Assembly (NCBI RefSeq): GCF_902635505.1
Contig: NC_045432.1
Span: 75,089,823-75,153,822, forward strand
Direction: 5' to 3'
Source: Sarcophilus harrisii
Taxonomy: Eukaryota > Chordata > Mammalia > Dasyuromorphia > Dasyuridae
DNA length: 64,000 bases
A model generated the notes under the pieces. It was not told the origin of the DNA, made no database searches, and was given only the letters and a program-made list of their open reading frames with translations. The position numbers and the translations under genes were made by a program. Shown piece by piece: positions 1 to 8,966 of this stretch; positions within the stretch are counted from its first letter, which is position 1; each line of letters opens with the position of its first letter.

Positions 1-40
1 CCGGACTGTGACCTGTGAAATGAAAATGATGGAGACTCAC

Positions 41-92
41 CCCCCGGTTCTGGTTCACCCTGTTGTCTCTCTGCTTCTTCTGCTTCATTGTT
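41..92 (-). CDS. Y-box-like gene, internal exon (fourth after exon 1)
   Basis: A 52-nt exon read on the minus strand. It has an acceptor ...cgcacag before 'AACAATG' and a donor GGG|GTGAGT. The previous sure exon (3889-3768) ends in phase 2 and this one supplies the missing base. The reading is then open: R-TMKQKKQRDNRVNQNRG. It ends in phase 0, so the coding sequence continues beyond the left edge of the window. The chain is rich in Lys, Arg, Gln and Asn and has no acidic cluster except one Asp. That fits the basic patches of Y-box protein tails, but it is too short to identify alone. Confidence rests on the matched phase and on both splice sites agreeing with consensus. No stop codon or poly-A signal of the gene is inside the window. 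Confidence 0.6.
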
Positions 93-1982
93 CTGTGCGG
101 TACATAAGACTCGAAATTAATAGTTAGCAGAGCCTCTCATAGGACATGGAATTATGACTTTGTGATGAGTTCTTTAGGATGGAAGCTTTCAGAGTTTGCC
201 CACGAGATTTTAAGTATGACCTCAAAAGCCAAAGAGGCCCCGGGAGCAAATGTGGGCTGCAGAGATGGCTCCCAGGGTATCTCGGGGTTTAGCGACTAGG
301 TCTCTTTCTTAAGGACCAGGCCTTCAACCCAAACCGATCTGATTCTAACTGGCCACCAAGAGGTCCCAGGCCAAGCCCCATTTGGTCATCGTTAGGGTCC
401 GGATCAACCCCGATTGAAAGTAAGTTGCAATTGTCTGTGCCAGATTCATTCCCTTCCCCCTCCCAGATTCGTTTGCTTAATTATTTATTTAGATTTTGGT
501 TGGGGACTAGGTGAGAGAGGAGATTCTTTGCCTCAGTGGCTCCCTAGCCTTACTCGCTGAATGGGTGCAGCCTCAGGCAAACTGAGACCTGTTGGGGCCA
601 AAGTCTCCCATTTCCTCAGGGCCGTCTCCAGTTACCTTGATCTATGGCTAGCCATTGGATCCAGATGCTCCGGAGGGGAAAGTGAGGCAGGTGCCCTCGC
701 ACAGCCCCCCCTCCCTCCCTGAAATCCCATTTACTTACATGTCATGGCATCGCTTCCCTGATGACCCGGGCCTCTCGAAGGACAAACAACAACAACCTCA
801 GTGGAGGCATGAAGGCTTAGTGTTTATCAAGAAGTCTAAGGAAACCTAACTTGGAACGTTTTTGTTCAAAGAAATCAAGTTTTCCCAACAAGCAGACAGA
901 ACCCAGCGCTCAACACCAATGGCAGCATGCAGACTCAACTATGAATGAATGAGCGAGAAGGGACGAAGCGGCTGAGCGGCCAAAGATGAAACTGCTTCCT
1001 ACCTGGTGGCCAAGGACTCCCCAAAGACGACGGAGCTGGATCCCTCCGAATTGCTGAGGAAACAAAAAGGGGACGGGGAGGGCAGTGAAGGATCCGGGGT
1101 GGCGGTGCCGGGGACCCGACTGTTTTGACAGTCGTCCAGAGGGCCCCCGTTTCCAAAGGAACCCAGTGGATCAGAGATGTCCCAGGCCCCACGGCTTGTT
1201 TGACCTGGAGTTTCTCCAAGGGACTCATTCCCAGGCTTGGGTCCTGTTGTAGAAATTCAAAGATGCTCCGGAAGGATGATGGTGATACTTGCTAGGGTTT
1301 TCTAGGTTTGTGTTTGGGAAGTTAGTGTTCTGGAGGGAACATGGTGGAGGAGAGGAGAGGGGAGACAGAGACCCAGAGAAGAGCTACCGTCAGCGGTCAA
1401 CGTTTCCTTGGCTCGCGTGGAAAGCCCACGCTGGCTCCGTGGTGGTCGTGGGGGCTGGTGACTCTCCCTGGGCAGTGACTCAGTACCCTGCTTTGTCCTT
1501 CACTGCTGGTGGGAACTGGGCCTGAAGTAGCTAGTATTTTGTGTGGGGACCCTGACCCCGGAAGGTGGGGGCATTTTACACTTGATGTATTATTCTTGAG
1601 CATTTGGGGACTTCCAAGGGAAACGCCCTCAAAGTCCTAAACCAAAGCTCCTCCATCCCCGAACTCATCAGAGTGAGGAGAGCCAGCTGCCAAGCCCCTG
1701 CACACATAAGACCTCCCTTTCCCTTGAGGTCCCCCATGACTTCCCCAGAAATGTTTACTCATTAACCCTCCCTCAAAGTCTTCCCCAGATCCTCGTTCCT
1801 GGCACGAAGGTGAGCCTGGGCTCTCCAAGGCTGCGGCCGCACCCACCGGGTCTGGCCGTTGGGTTGGGCCAAGGTAGAAAGGGCTGATGATGGGGAGACC
1901 GCGTGCCTGAAGCCCGATGCCCAGGCGGGCCAAGCTCAGAGAAACCTGGTACCAGTTTGGCTGCGGAGGGGTGACCTTTTAC
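93..1982. other. Intron, nothing recognised
   Basis: Moderately GC-rich unique sequence between two exons of the minus-strand gene. The short open frames here have no splice context or recognisable motif, and I assign nothing. Confidence 0.4.
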
Positions 1983-2140
1983 TTACCTGCAGTTCTTTTA
2001 CTTACTTATTTATTTGTTTGTTTGTCTATTTATTTATTTATTTTTGCTGAGGCAATTGGGGTTAAGTGACTTGCCCAGGGTCACACAGCTGGGAAGTGTT
2101 AAGTGCCTGAGGCCAGATTAGAACTGGCCGGATTAGAATC
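1983..2140 (-). mobile_element. tRNA-derived SINE, 5' truncated
   Basis: Reads as the reverse complement of the common SINE of this window. A TTTA-rich tail on the left is followed by 'gctgaggcaattggggttaa' and the 'acttgcccagggtcacacag' core. The tRNA-like head is missing or diverged at the right end. Confidence 0.8.
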
Positions 2141-2239
2141 AGAGTACCCACACTGAAAATGGAACAGATCCTTAAATGATGAAGTAATCTTTTAATCAAC
2201 AAATGGTATTCAGCTATACCACTGTGGAATTGTACAATG

Positions 2240-2370
2240 TTCCGGCCAGATGGGGGCTGGAGGGTCATGGTCAACCCTCTGACTTTATTAATGAGGAAAC
2301 TGAGGCCGGATCTTTTGATCAAATCCACATGACCAGAATTTGAACCCAGCTCTCCTGACTCCCGGAGCAG
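2240..2370 (+). mobile_element. MIR-type (CORE) SINE fragment
   Basis: Contains 'atgaggaaactgaggcc' followed after a degenerate gap by 'tttgaacccagctctcctga', which are the hallmark blocks of mammalian MIR/CORE elements. Old and degenerate. Confidence 0.6.
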
Positions 2371-3100
2371 ATCAAAAGGACAAAAAAGAATGGGGAGGGA
2401 AAGGCAAATCGGACCATCTCACATTCAGGGGCAATGGCCATCAGTTAGGAAATTCAGACCAAAACTTCCATTTTATCAGATTGCTTGGTCTTTCTAAATG
2501 CTTTTTCTTTTGAAGGAAGTGGGAGGAGCTAAATTATCTGGACCATTTTTTCAGTTCTTAGAGGCCTTTGGGCTAAGGCAGGAGCATGTCCAGGAAACCA
2601 GGCACCAGCCCAAGGGGCTGCTAAGGGGGAGGAGAGCGGGACAGTGCCCAAATGGCAAAGGAAGGGAGGCAGCTCCAAACACTGGCTCCGCGGCCAGCAT
2701 CGGTCCAGGGGGATCCTAAGAGAGGGTTTAATGGTGAAACCATAGCCGAGGCCTGCGGTGGGCTGGGGGTACGCCCATCTACTTTTCAAGGCCCAACTAG
2801 AATGATTAATATTTAAGTACCTGCCGTGTCTGAAGTCTGCTGCCATCTTGCTGGAAAGGATCAAAAATCAATTTCAGACCCTTCCTGCCTTCGAGGACTT
2901 TATATTTTAGTAAATAAAAGAAGAGACCTATACAAATAACTGTCACAGAAAATAAAATAGGAATATACGCACAGAGGAAAGATTCTCAAAAAAATGTTAT
3001 GAGGGATCCCAAGGAAAAAAGACGATTTTCAAATTGGACACAATTTGGTCAGCTGGTAAGAGGAAATCCCAAAATCTGGCTCTCTCCTCCTTCTAGCTGA
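2371..3100. other. Intron, only faint old repeat
   Basis: No exon seen. Around 2800-2960 the text resembles the 'ctgcc..tcaaggac' type of old interspersed repeat, but I cannot place it in a family. Confidence 0.3.
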
Positions 3101-3150
3101 CACACACACACAGAGACAGAGATAGAGAGAGACAAGAGACAGAGAGAGAA
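3101..3150. repeat. Short CA then GA simple repeat
   Basis: A run of CA dinucleotides passes into an interrupted GAGACA/GAGA run over about 50 bp. Confidence 0.9.
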
Positions 3151-3767
3151 TTTATAGAAGCAACTGTGGGATTTTTTGCAAAAGCATGGCTACATCTAAG
3201 AAGTGGCTTATAGTCTCTAATAGCCTTAATCCCTTATTATCTCTGCTAGATTCATGATAGCAAAGAGGGGAGAACGTGGCTATTGAGAACAGACAGCTCC
3301 AGTGGCTCCCCGTCCCCCTCCCCAGCATCTTCAGCTACTCTAGCATCTAATAATATCGAAAAGATTTCTTTGGAAGGGAATCTATGATTTTTTTCACCGT
3401 GGAAACTTCCATTTGCGAACACGGCTCCATCAGACCTGAGGATCTTCAGAGGCTTCTAGAGCTGGAGCCGTCAGCTGAAGCCTGGAGAGGAGCAGTGGTT
3501 GCCAATGGTTACCAGACAATTAGCTTCTACCTTCAAAATGCCGCTTGACTCACTGAGATGTACCATGACGTGGCCCTGTTTGAGGCAGGGTCTGAGAACC
3601 CAAGGGTTCCAGATGCTACGCTGGGCCCCCTCTCCCAACATTATGCCGTTTCTGGTCTTTCTCAGTGACCAAAAGGGGCTGTTGTCATGGAGCTGCCAAA
3701 ATCCAGCTGTCACTAAAGGGATATGTTGAAGGCTTTTGCAACCTTACCCACTTCTATCTATCCTTAC

Positions 3768-3889
3768 CTTCGTGTATCATTTACCACTGATTTTCTTATT
3801 GGTCCAAACATCAGCTGTCTTCCAAATCTCTCAGGCCGGTTGTTGTAGTTCCTGAACTGCCGGATGGTCGTCTCGATGTTGTCATTGTC
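3768..3889 (-). CDS. Y-box-like gene, internal exon (third after exon 1)
   Basis: A 122-nt minus-strand exon. Its acceptor tttctttccag|GACAATGAC has a good pyrimidine tract and its donor is AAG|GTAAGG. It starts in phase 0, matching the phase-0 end of the exon at 5746-5613, and ends in phase 2, matching the exon at 92-41. It encodes about 40 residues: DNDNIETTIRQFRNYNNRPE, then RFGRQLMFGPIRKSVVNDTR. The middle part (RQFRNYNNRPERF) resembles the Arg/Tyr/Asn repeats in the C-terminal tail of Y-box proteins; human YBX1 has VRQNMYRGYRPRFRRGPP. That comparison is from memory and is suggestive only. The role expected from the family is RNA binding by alternating basic/aromatic clusters. Third-position changes relative to relatives cannot be assessed here. 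Confidence 0.62.
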
Positions 3890-4471
3890 CTGGAAAGAAA
3901 CGCCATTTGACAAAACAATTTAAATACCCCTGCACGGTTTCACTCGGCCGTGGCTTTATCTGGATCCCCGAGCCCCCGATTCCTCTGTGCTGGTGATGAA
4001 ACCGAAGGGACAAATCCACCGAATTCATTTTTTTTTAGAACAAAGATGAAAACGAAATGCATTCGGTGCTTTAGCCCTGTGCCCATCCGATGTGAGCAAA
4101 ATTAAAAATATGGATGGAATAGAAAGTGACTCCTACGTGAATGGGATGAAATGCCCAAGTCGCACTGGGGAGGGCTGTTTTCAGGTCCTGAGATTTCTCG
4201 CAAGGAGTAGAAAATCAAGAGGGAACCTGGCCAGCCCCAAACAATATGGCTGTAGTAGTACTAGTAGTGGTAATAAGAATAGCATCTATATGTCACTTTA
4301 AGGTTTGCATGTCCCTGTACCCAAGCTCCTCTCCCAAAAGCTCCCACGTCACTGATCAAATCGTGTTCTTCTGATTTTCAGGGGGAAACATCTTGAAAAA
4401 CATCAGGCTAATCTGTTACACTGAAAAAATGACTGGAAACGTCAAGCACTCAATCAGGTTGGTTTGTTGTT

Positions 4472-4473
<2 letters not shown>
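3890..4473. other. Intron, nothing recognised
   Basis: Unique intronic sequence between two exons. I see no motif, RNA gene or repeat worth naming, apart from a short CTAGTAG-type run near 4250-4272. Confidence 0.35.

Positions 4474-4509
<36 letters not shown>
4474..4509. repeat. T36 homopolymer
   Basis: An uninterrupted run of T. No SINE or L1 body is recognisable on either side, so it is not obviously a retroposon tail. Confidence 0.95.
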
Positions 4510-4510
<1 letters not shown>

Positions 4511-4980
4511 GTGCAACAATGATGCTCGATCTTCCTGCCATTGCTGCAATTCAACGGATTTGCTTGGAATCCTATTAAAAAAAAAAAAGCTCAGAAATGA
4601 GCGTTATCACAGAACCACCGACTGGAAAAAAATGTCAAATCTGTCAGCGGGCAGCCCAAGGGCCGCCAGGTAGACAAGAAATGAATGAATGAATTCGGTG
4701 GGGCATCCTCCCAGGAGAGGGCGGGCCCAGCAGCGGGCCTGGGGGTTAGGGGGCCGCTGCAGAGAGACTCATTTCACCCCACCCGGAGGAAACGGTTTTG
4801 TACTAAAGTGCAAAAGGCTTGGGGGGTGGGGTGGGGGGGGGAAGACTCAAGGGGCCCCCGGACTAACAGCGTCCAAATGAGGGCTGGGCCCCTGGCTGGA
4901 GAGCAGATGACATCATCCAGGTAGATGGCTTTGCGAATGTCGCTGCTGCGTCGTGCGAATATTAGCCATCTTCCTCGCCA

Positions 4981-5001
4981 CGATCATCACCGTGATGATC
5001 G
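4981..5001. repeat. 21-bp perfect inverted repeat
   Basis: The text CGATCATCAC-C-GTGATGATCG consists of two perfect 10-bp arms around one central base, inside the CpG-rich block. It could act as a dimeric protein-binding site or be fortuitous. Confidence 0.7.
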
Positions 5002-5612
5002 GCATCATCTGGGATGTCGGCGTTCAGGGCCGGCCCGGCTCTGGGCTGCCACGCACTTTGAAATTGGCAAGGCGCTGCCTTCCCGGGGGGAGGGGCAGGT
5101 GGGCTCCCCGCTATGGCGTTGGGCGGGGAGGGGGGGGGGGTTTTCCGAGGGCCGCCCGGCCGTCCGTCCCTCTGAAATCCCCCCCCCCGCCCGCCACTTG
5201 TTGCCCCGGGGCAGCGGGGCCGCAGGGCAATCGGATTCTGCGGCGCCCCGAGGTGTCGGCCCAAATGGTTTTTTAACGGCGCCACAAGACCCGAGCCAAT
5301 ATGGCAATACGCAACCCAAAATGGCTCTGGGTGGCCCCGTCAAAAGAGCGGCATCTCGCCGGGCTCCCCGGCTCGGTTTTAGCGGAGCCCGGGCATCGGA
5401 AGGGAAACCCTCCCCGCCACAAAAAAAAAAAAAAAAAAAAAAAAGGAGGGGGGAGGGGGCTCTATTGAAAACCGAGCGGGGCACGGGGCCGGCCGGGGTC
5501 GGAAGGATGCTGAGCTCCGGGTCGGGGTGGGGGAGGGGGGCCATCGAGGAATCCATCGCGCCCGGCCGCGAGGCGGTCCGAGTCGCCGGCTATCGATCGA
5601 TCGGGGCTTTAC

Positions 5613-5746
5613 CTCGGCGGCCGCATTGTTCGCGTCGTACGGGATCCGGCGGGTGAAGGAAGGGTATGCCCTCGGCTTGAACGTATTCTGAATGGTCCTC
5701 CGGTAATTGTTCTGGCGGCCGAACCACTTCCTCAGGCGCGGGGGTC
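5613..5746 (-). CDS. Y-box-like gene, internal exon (second after exon 1)
   Basis: A 134-nt minus-strand exon. Its acceptor is atgttcctag|GACCCC and its donor is GCCGAG|GTAAAG. The first two bases complete a Gly codon begun by the exon at 8966-8853 (AAT G|GA), and the exon ends in phase 0. The product is PPRLRKWFGRQNNYRRTIQN, then TFKPRAYPSFTRRIPYDANN, then AAAE. This is a basic/aromatic stretch with Arg-Asn-Tyr clusters, no predicted membrane segment and no catalytic motif. 'GPPR..' followed by 'NYRR' and 'QN' recalls the 'RRRGPPRNYQQNYQN' block that follows the cold-shock domain in YBX1. The exon sits in a CpG-rich block with several CpG-containing codons, unlike the AT-richer exons on either side. 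The exon call is fairly firm and the family is an inference. Confidence 0.62.
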
Positions 5747-6189
5747 CTAGGAACATAATGCCCGGCTGTGTGGATCAGGCGCCCAGGCAGAGCGGCTCCC
5801 AGCAGGGTCTGCTAACGCTCCCGGGCTCCGGAAGTCATACACTGGGCTTGGCAAGAGGGCGATCTGCCTTCCTGCGAATTTTGCAGCCTTCGCTCGCGCT
5901 CACCTGCTGTGCCGCGTGCCACAATGTCCTGCCGAAAGCGACTGCAATGGAGGGCTCCTAGCCTTTCTGCCAATGGAAGGCGGGCTGACATACTGTGCCC
6001 AGGGAGGCCGGCTGCCTTCCTGACATGCTGGACCAGAAATAGGACGCCAGGCACCTGCTTAAAATAGATGCCGTCTCCTAGAGACGGCCAATTTGGAGGG
6101 GAGCGGCGCGGGGCTGGGGCGAGGGCAACAAAGGCCAGGGAATGCCGCGCCCTTAGCCCCCTGCGCTACCACACACACAATTGAGGGCG

Positions 6190-7690
6190 GGAGCCGGGGC
6201 GGGGAGGGGAGGGGGGACCGGGAGGGGGGGCTGGGGAGGGGGGGAGAGGGAGAGGAAGGGAGAGAGGGGACCGAGGGAGGCGAGGGGGCAAGAGGAGGAG
6301 GGGAGGGGAAGGGAGGAGAGGGGGGGAGGGGGAGGGGAGGGAAAGTGGGAGGGGAAGGGCAAGAGGAGGGAAGGGAAGGGAGGGGGGAGGCAGACAGGCC
6401 GGGAGGGAGGAGGAGAAGGGGGAGGGAAGGTGGGATGGGGAAGGGGCACAGGGGAGGGGGGAAGAGGAGGAAAGGGGAAGGGACATGGGGTGGGAGAGGG
6501 AAAGCAGGGATGAGGAAGGGACACGGGGCAGGATGGGGAAGGAGCGGGGAGGGGGAAGGAAAGGTGGGATGGGGCAGGGGAGGGAGGGGGAAGGGAAAGA
6601 TAGTGGAAGAGGGGAAAGAAAAGGGAGGGGGCAGGGAAAGATGGTGGCAAAAGGGAATGAGGAGAGAGGGGGAAGGGAGATAGGCTGGTGTGGGGAAGGA
6701 GCAGGGAGGGGGCAGGGAAAGATGGTGGAAGAAGGGAAGGAAGAGGAAGGGGGAAGGGAGACAGGCTAGGATGAGGAAGGAGCAGGGAGGGGGAAGGGAA
6801 AAATGGTGGGAAATGGAAGGAGCAGGGAGGGGGAAGGGAGTCGGTCTGGATTGGGGAAGGAGAAGGGAGGGGGGCAGGGAAAGATGGTGGAAAAACAGAA
6901 TGAGGAGGGAGGGGGAAGGGAAAGATGGGGGAAAATGGAAGGAGGAAGGGGGGGGAGGGAGACAGGCTGGGATGAGGAAGAAACAGGGAGGGGGCAGGGA
7001 AAGGTGGTAGAAGAGGGGAAGAAGAAGGGAGGGGGAAGGGAAAGATGGGGGAAAATGGAAGGAGGAAAGAGGGGGAAGGGAGACAGGCTGGGATGAGGAA
7101 GGAGAAGGGAGGGGGCAGGGAAAGATGGTGGAAAATCAGAAGGCACAGGGAGGGGGCAGGGAGACAGGCTGGGATGAGGAAGAAACAGGGAGGGGGCAGG
7201 GAAAGATGGTGGAAAAACAGAAGGAGGGGGAAGGGAGGCTGGGATGAGGAAAGAGAAGGGAGGGGGCAGGGAAAGATGGTGGAAAAACGAAATGCGGAAG
7301 GAGGGGGAAGGGAAAGATGGTGGAAAAACAGAAGGAGCAGGGAAGGAGAAGGGAGGCAGGCTGGGATGAGGAAGAAGCAGGGAGGGGGCAGGGAAAGATG
7401 GTGGAAGAGGGGAAGGAGGAGAGAGGGGGAAGGGAAAGATGGGGGGAAATGGAAGGAGGAAGGAGGTAGAAGGGAGACAGGTTGGGATGAGGAAGGAGGA
7501 GGGAGGGGGAAGGGAAAGATGGTAGAAAACAGAAGGATCACGGAGGGGGAAGGAAGATAGGCTGGGATGAGGAAGAAACAGGGAGGGGGCAGGGAAAGAT
7601 GGTGGAAGAGGGGAAGGAAAAGGGAGGGGGAAGGGAAAGATGCTGGAAGAGGGGAAGGAAAAGAGAGAGCAGGAAGGAAGATCTGGGATT
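6190..7690. repeat. 1.5-kb polypurine minisatellite
   Basis: The plus strand is almost entirely G and A for about 1.5 kb. The left third is GGGA/GGGGA-rich. From about 6580 a recurrent motif 'gggaaagatggtggaa' next to 'gggagggggcag' or 'gggagggggaag' recurs at irregular spacing, often 70-80 bp, with variants containing 'gagacaggctgggatgagga'. It lies in the intron between the exons at 8966-8853 and 5746-5613. Long G runs could form G-quadruplexes and the mirror-like purine strand could form triplexes; that is inference. Confidence 0.92.
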
Positions 7691-7699
7691 TTCTAGTGC

Positions 7700-8062
7700 A
7701 GGGAACCCCACCTCCCAATCCAGATTGACCCCTTTTCTGCAACTTTTCATCTGAGGGACTAAACTACCCCCTTTGGAATTTGAATCCAGGGCTTCCTGCA
7801 GATCACCAGAGGGAACAGAACCACCCTGGGCAGAATTACCCGACTATTTCAGGCCAAAGAAACATGTTTGGGCCGAATCAGCTGAATAATTTTCCCCATG
7901 GTACATTTGTCCTCAAGTGAGCGAGAAAAGCTGTTTGGGGTTTCCAGTGGGTTCCGAAATCACCTTTGCTCAACTTTGGGCTTTTGCCCCATGTCTTCTG
8001 CCTCTCTTTAAGCAGATTCCTTTTGGGAGACTTGGAGAGTGTGAGGGAAACAGCTGCTGAGG
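7700..8062. other. Intron, nothing recognised
   Basis: Unique sequence between the polypurine array and the 24-bp array. No exon is supported. Confidence 0.35.
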
Positions 8063-8289
8063 GATTCTAACTTTGACCCTCAGAGAGATTCTAACTTTGA
8101 CCCTCAGAGAGATTCTAACTTTGACCCTCAGAGAGATTCTAACTTTGACCCTCAGAGAGATTCTAACTTTGACCCTCAGAGAGATTCTAACTTTGACCCT
8201 CAGAGAGATTCTAACTTTGACCCTCAGAGAGATTCTAACTTTGACCCTCAGAGAGATTCTAACTTTGACCCTCAGAGAGATTCTAACTG
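8063..8289. repeat. Tandem array, 24-bp unit, about 9.4 identical copies
   Basis: The unit GATTCTAACTTTGACCCTCA + GAGA is repeated head to tail without any difference that I can see. The unit is a multiple of three, so it creates an open frame with an 8-residue period on the plus strand. It is intronic relative to the minus-strand gene, and the identity of the copies suggests recent expansion. Confidence 0.97.
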
Positions 8290-8852
8290 AAGATTCTCTG
8301 GCCCAAAGCCTCAGGCTCTTTCTGACCTGTCTGGAGGGCTCAGTGGTTCCTGAAACCAGTGCTCTCCCATAGGGCTACTCAGGCAGTAGCCATGAAAGGT
8401 TCCTGGCCAGCTGCTCAGTGGGGCTGGGCCTGGGCCTAAGCATCAACTCCCTACAAAGAACACAAGCATTTTTCAAAGCTTCTTTCGGGTTTGCCCCACA
8501 ACAGGCAGTCGGCCTGTTCAGCAATACTGTGGGAGGAAATGACGCCCACTCCGTTAAGTTGGACTGGCCAAGGGGGCCCACACGGGCCCCAAACCATGGT
8601 TCAGACCAGGGCCAAGAGCCCCTGTGAAGGGGATGACAAGCCCAGCAGACATGGCTGCGTTTTGTATTTCCCTCAAGGGGGGTGATTAGGTCAACAAGCG
8701 TCCCGGAGACTAATAAACTAAGCCCCCATCCAAGTGACCAGACCCTTGGTCCACACTTGGAGGGAGCAGGAAGGCCACCTGAAGTCAGGTTGCTTTCACA
8801 GCTCACTAAGTTAAGCCAGTGAGTATGGGAAAATAACAATTGTGAGACTAAC
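8290..8852. other. Intron, nothing recognised
   Basis: Unique sequence, with no convincing exon on either strand. A minus-strand open frame across it has no splice-phase link to its neighbours. Confidence 0.35.
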
Positions 8853-8966
8853 CATTGAAATCTCCACTCTCCTGCGTGGCATCTTCATTTCTGTTGAAGA
8901 CAATGACTCTCCGATTGTCCTGTTCTTGGTTCCAGTTCTGCTTCTTCTGTTGGACCTTTATATCAT
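8853..8966 (-). CDS. Y-box-like gene, internal exon (first sure exon after exon 1)
   Basis: A 114-nt minus-strand exon. Its acceptor is tttccctttctag|ATGATA with a good pyrimidine tract, and its donor is CAATG|GTTAGT, which is weaker than consensus but usable. It begins and ends in phase 1 and its last G joins GA of the exon at 5746-5613. It encodes DIKVQQKKQNWNQEQDNRRV, then IVFNRNEDATQESGDFNG. It is hydrophilic and Gln/Asn-rich, with one short hydrophobic strand (VIVF). The phase also permits direct joining to exon 1 (CTG G|AT), which would give ...TVTKSLDDIKVQ. In Y-box genes about three cold-shock-domain exons should lie before this point. Weak similarity of 'VIVFNRNEDATQESGDFNGP' to the end of a cold-shock domain ([20 protein letters not shown] in YBX1) is noted from memory. 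Confidence 0.62.

Larger units (their letters stand above)
4690..6180. promoter_or_regulatory. CpG-rich, GC-rich block (island-like) around an internal exon
   Basis: CpG dinucleotides are frequent and the base composition is strongly GC-rich compared with both sides, for example around 5150-5250 and 5560-5680. The coding exon at 5746-5613 lies inside. I see no clear TATA box. Such islands usually mark promoters, but the sure first exon of the gene lies 19 kb away, so this could be an alternative or antisense promoter. It could equally be a GC-rich patch next to the G-rich minisatellite. An A24 run (5421-5444) interrupts it. Confidence 0.55.

Noticed and set aside
4953-5276. Plus-strand frame starting MRILAIFLATIITVMIG (membrane-like)
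   Set aside because: The hydrophobic run comes largely from the palindromic ATC/GAT text. No promoter, splice or family support.
4925-5656. A 243-codon plus-strand frame
   Set aside because: GC-rich block with few stops. It overlaps the better supported minus-strand exon at 5746-5613 and encodes low-complexity text with poly-Lys from the A24 run.
6153-7742. A 529-codon minus-strand open frame
   Set aside because: It is the complement of the polypurine array. C/T-only DNA rarely forms stops, and the product is a Pro/Ser/Leu/Phe low-complexity string.
8063-8289. CRISPR-like regular repeats
   Set aside because: There are no spacers between the units; they are contiguous tandem copies in a mammalian intron. 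The 31-bp array at 48986-49200 is likewise contiguous.
8073-8372. Open frame with repeated octapeptide TLREILTL
   Set aside because: Produced by the 24-bp repeat whose unit is a multiple of three. There is no other coding evidence.
8500-8620. Minus-strand phrase EPWFGARVG resembling KWFNVRNG
   Set aside because: It lies downstream of the first sure tail exon, so it is in the wrong order, and it has no splice signals.
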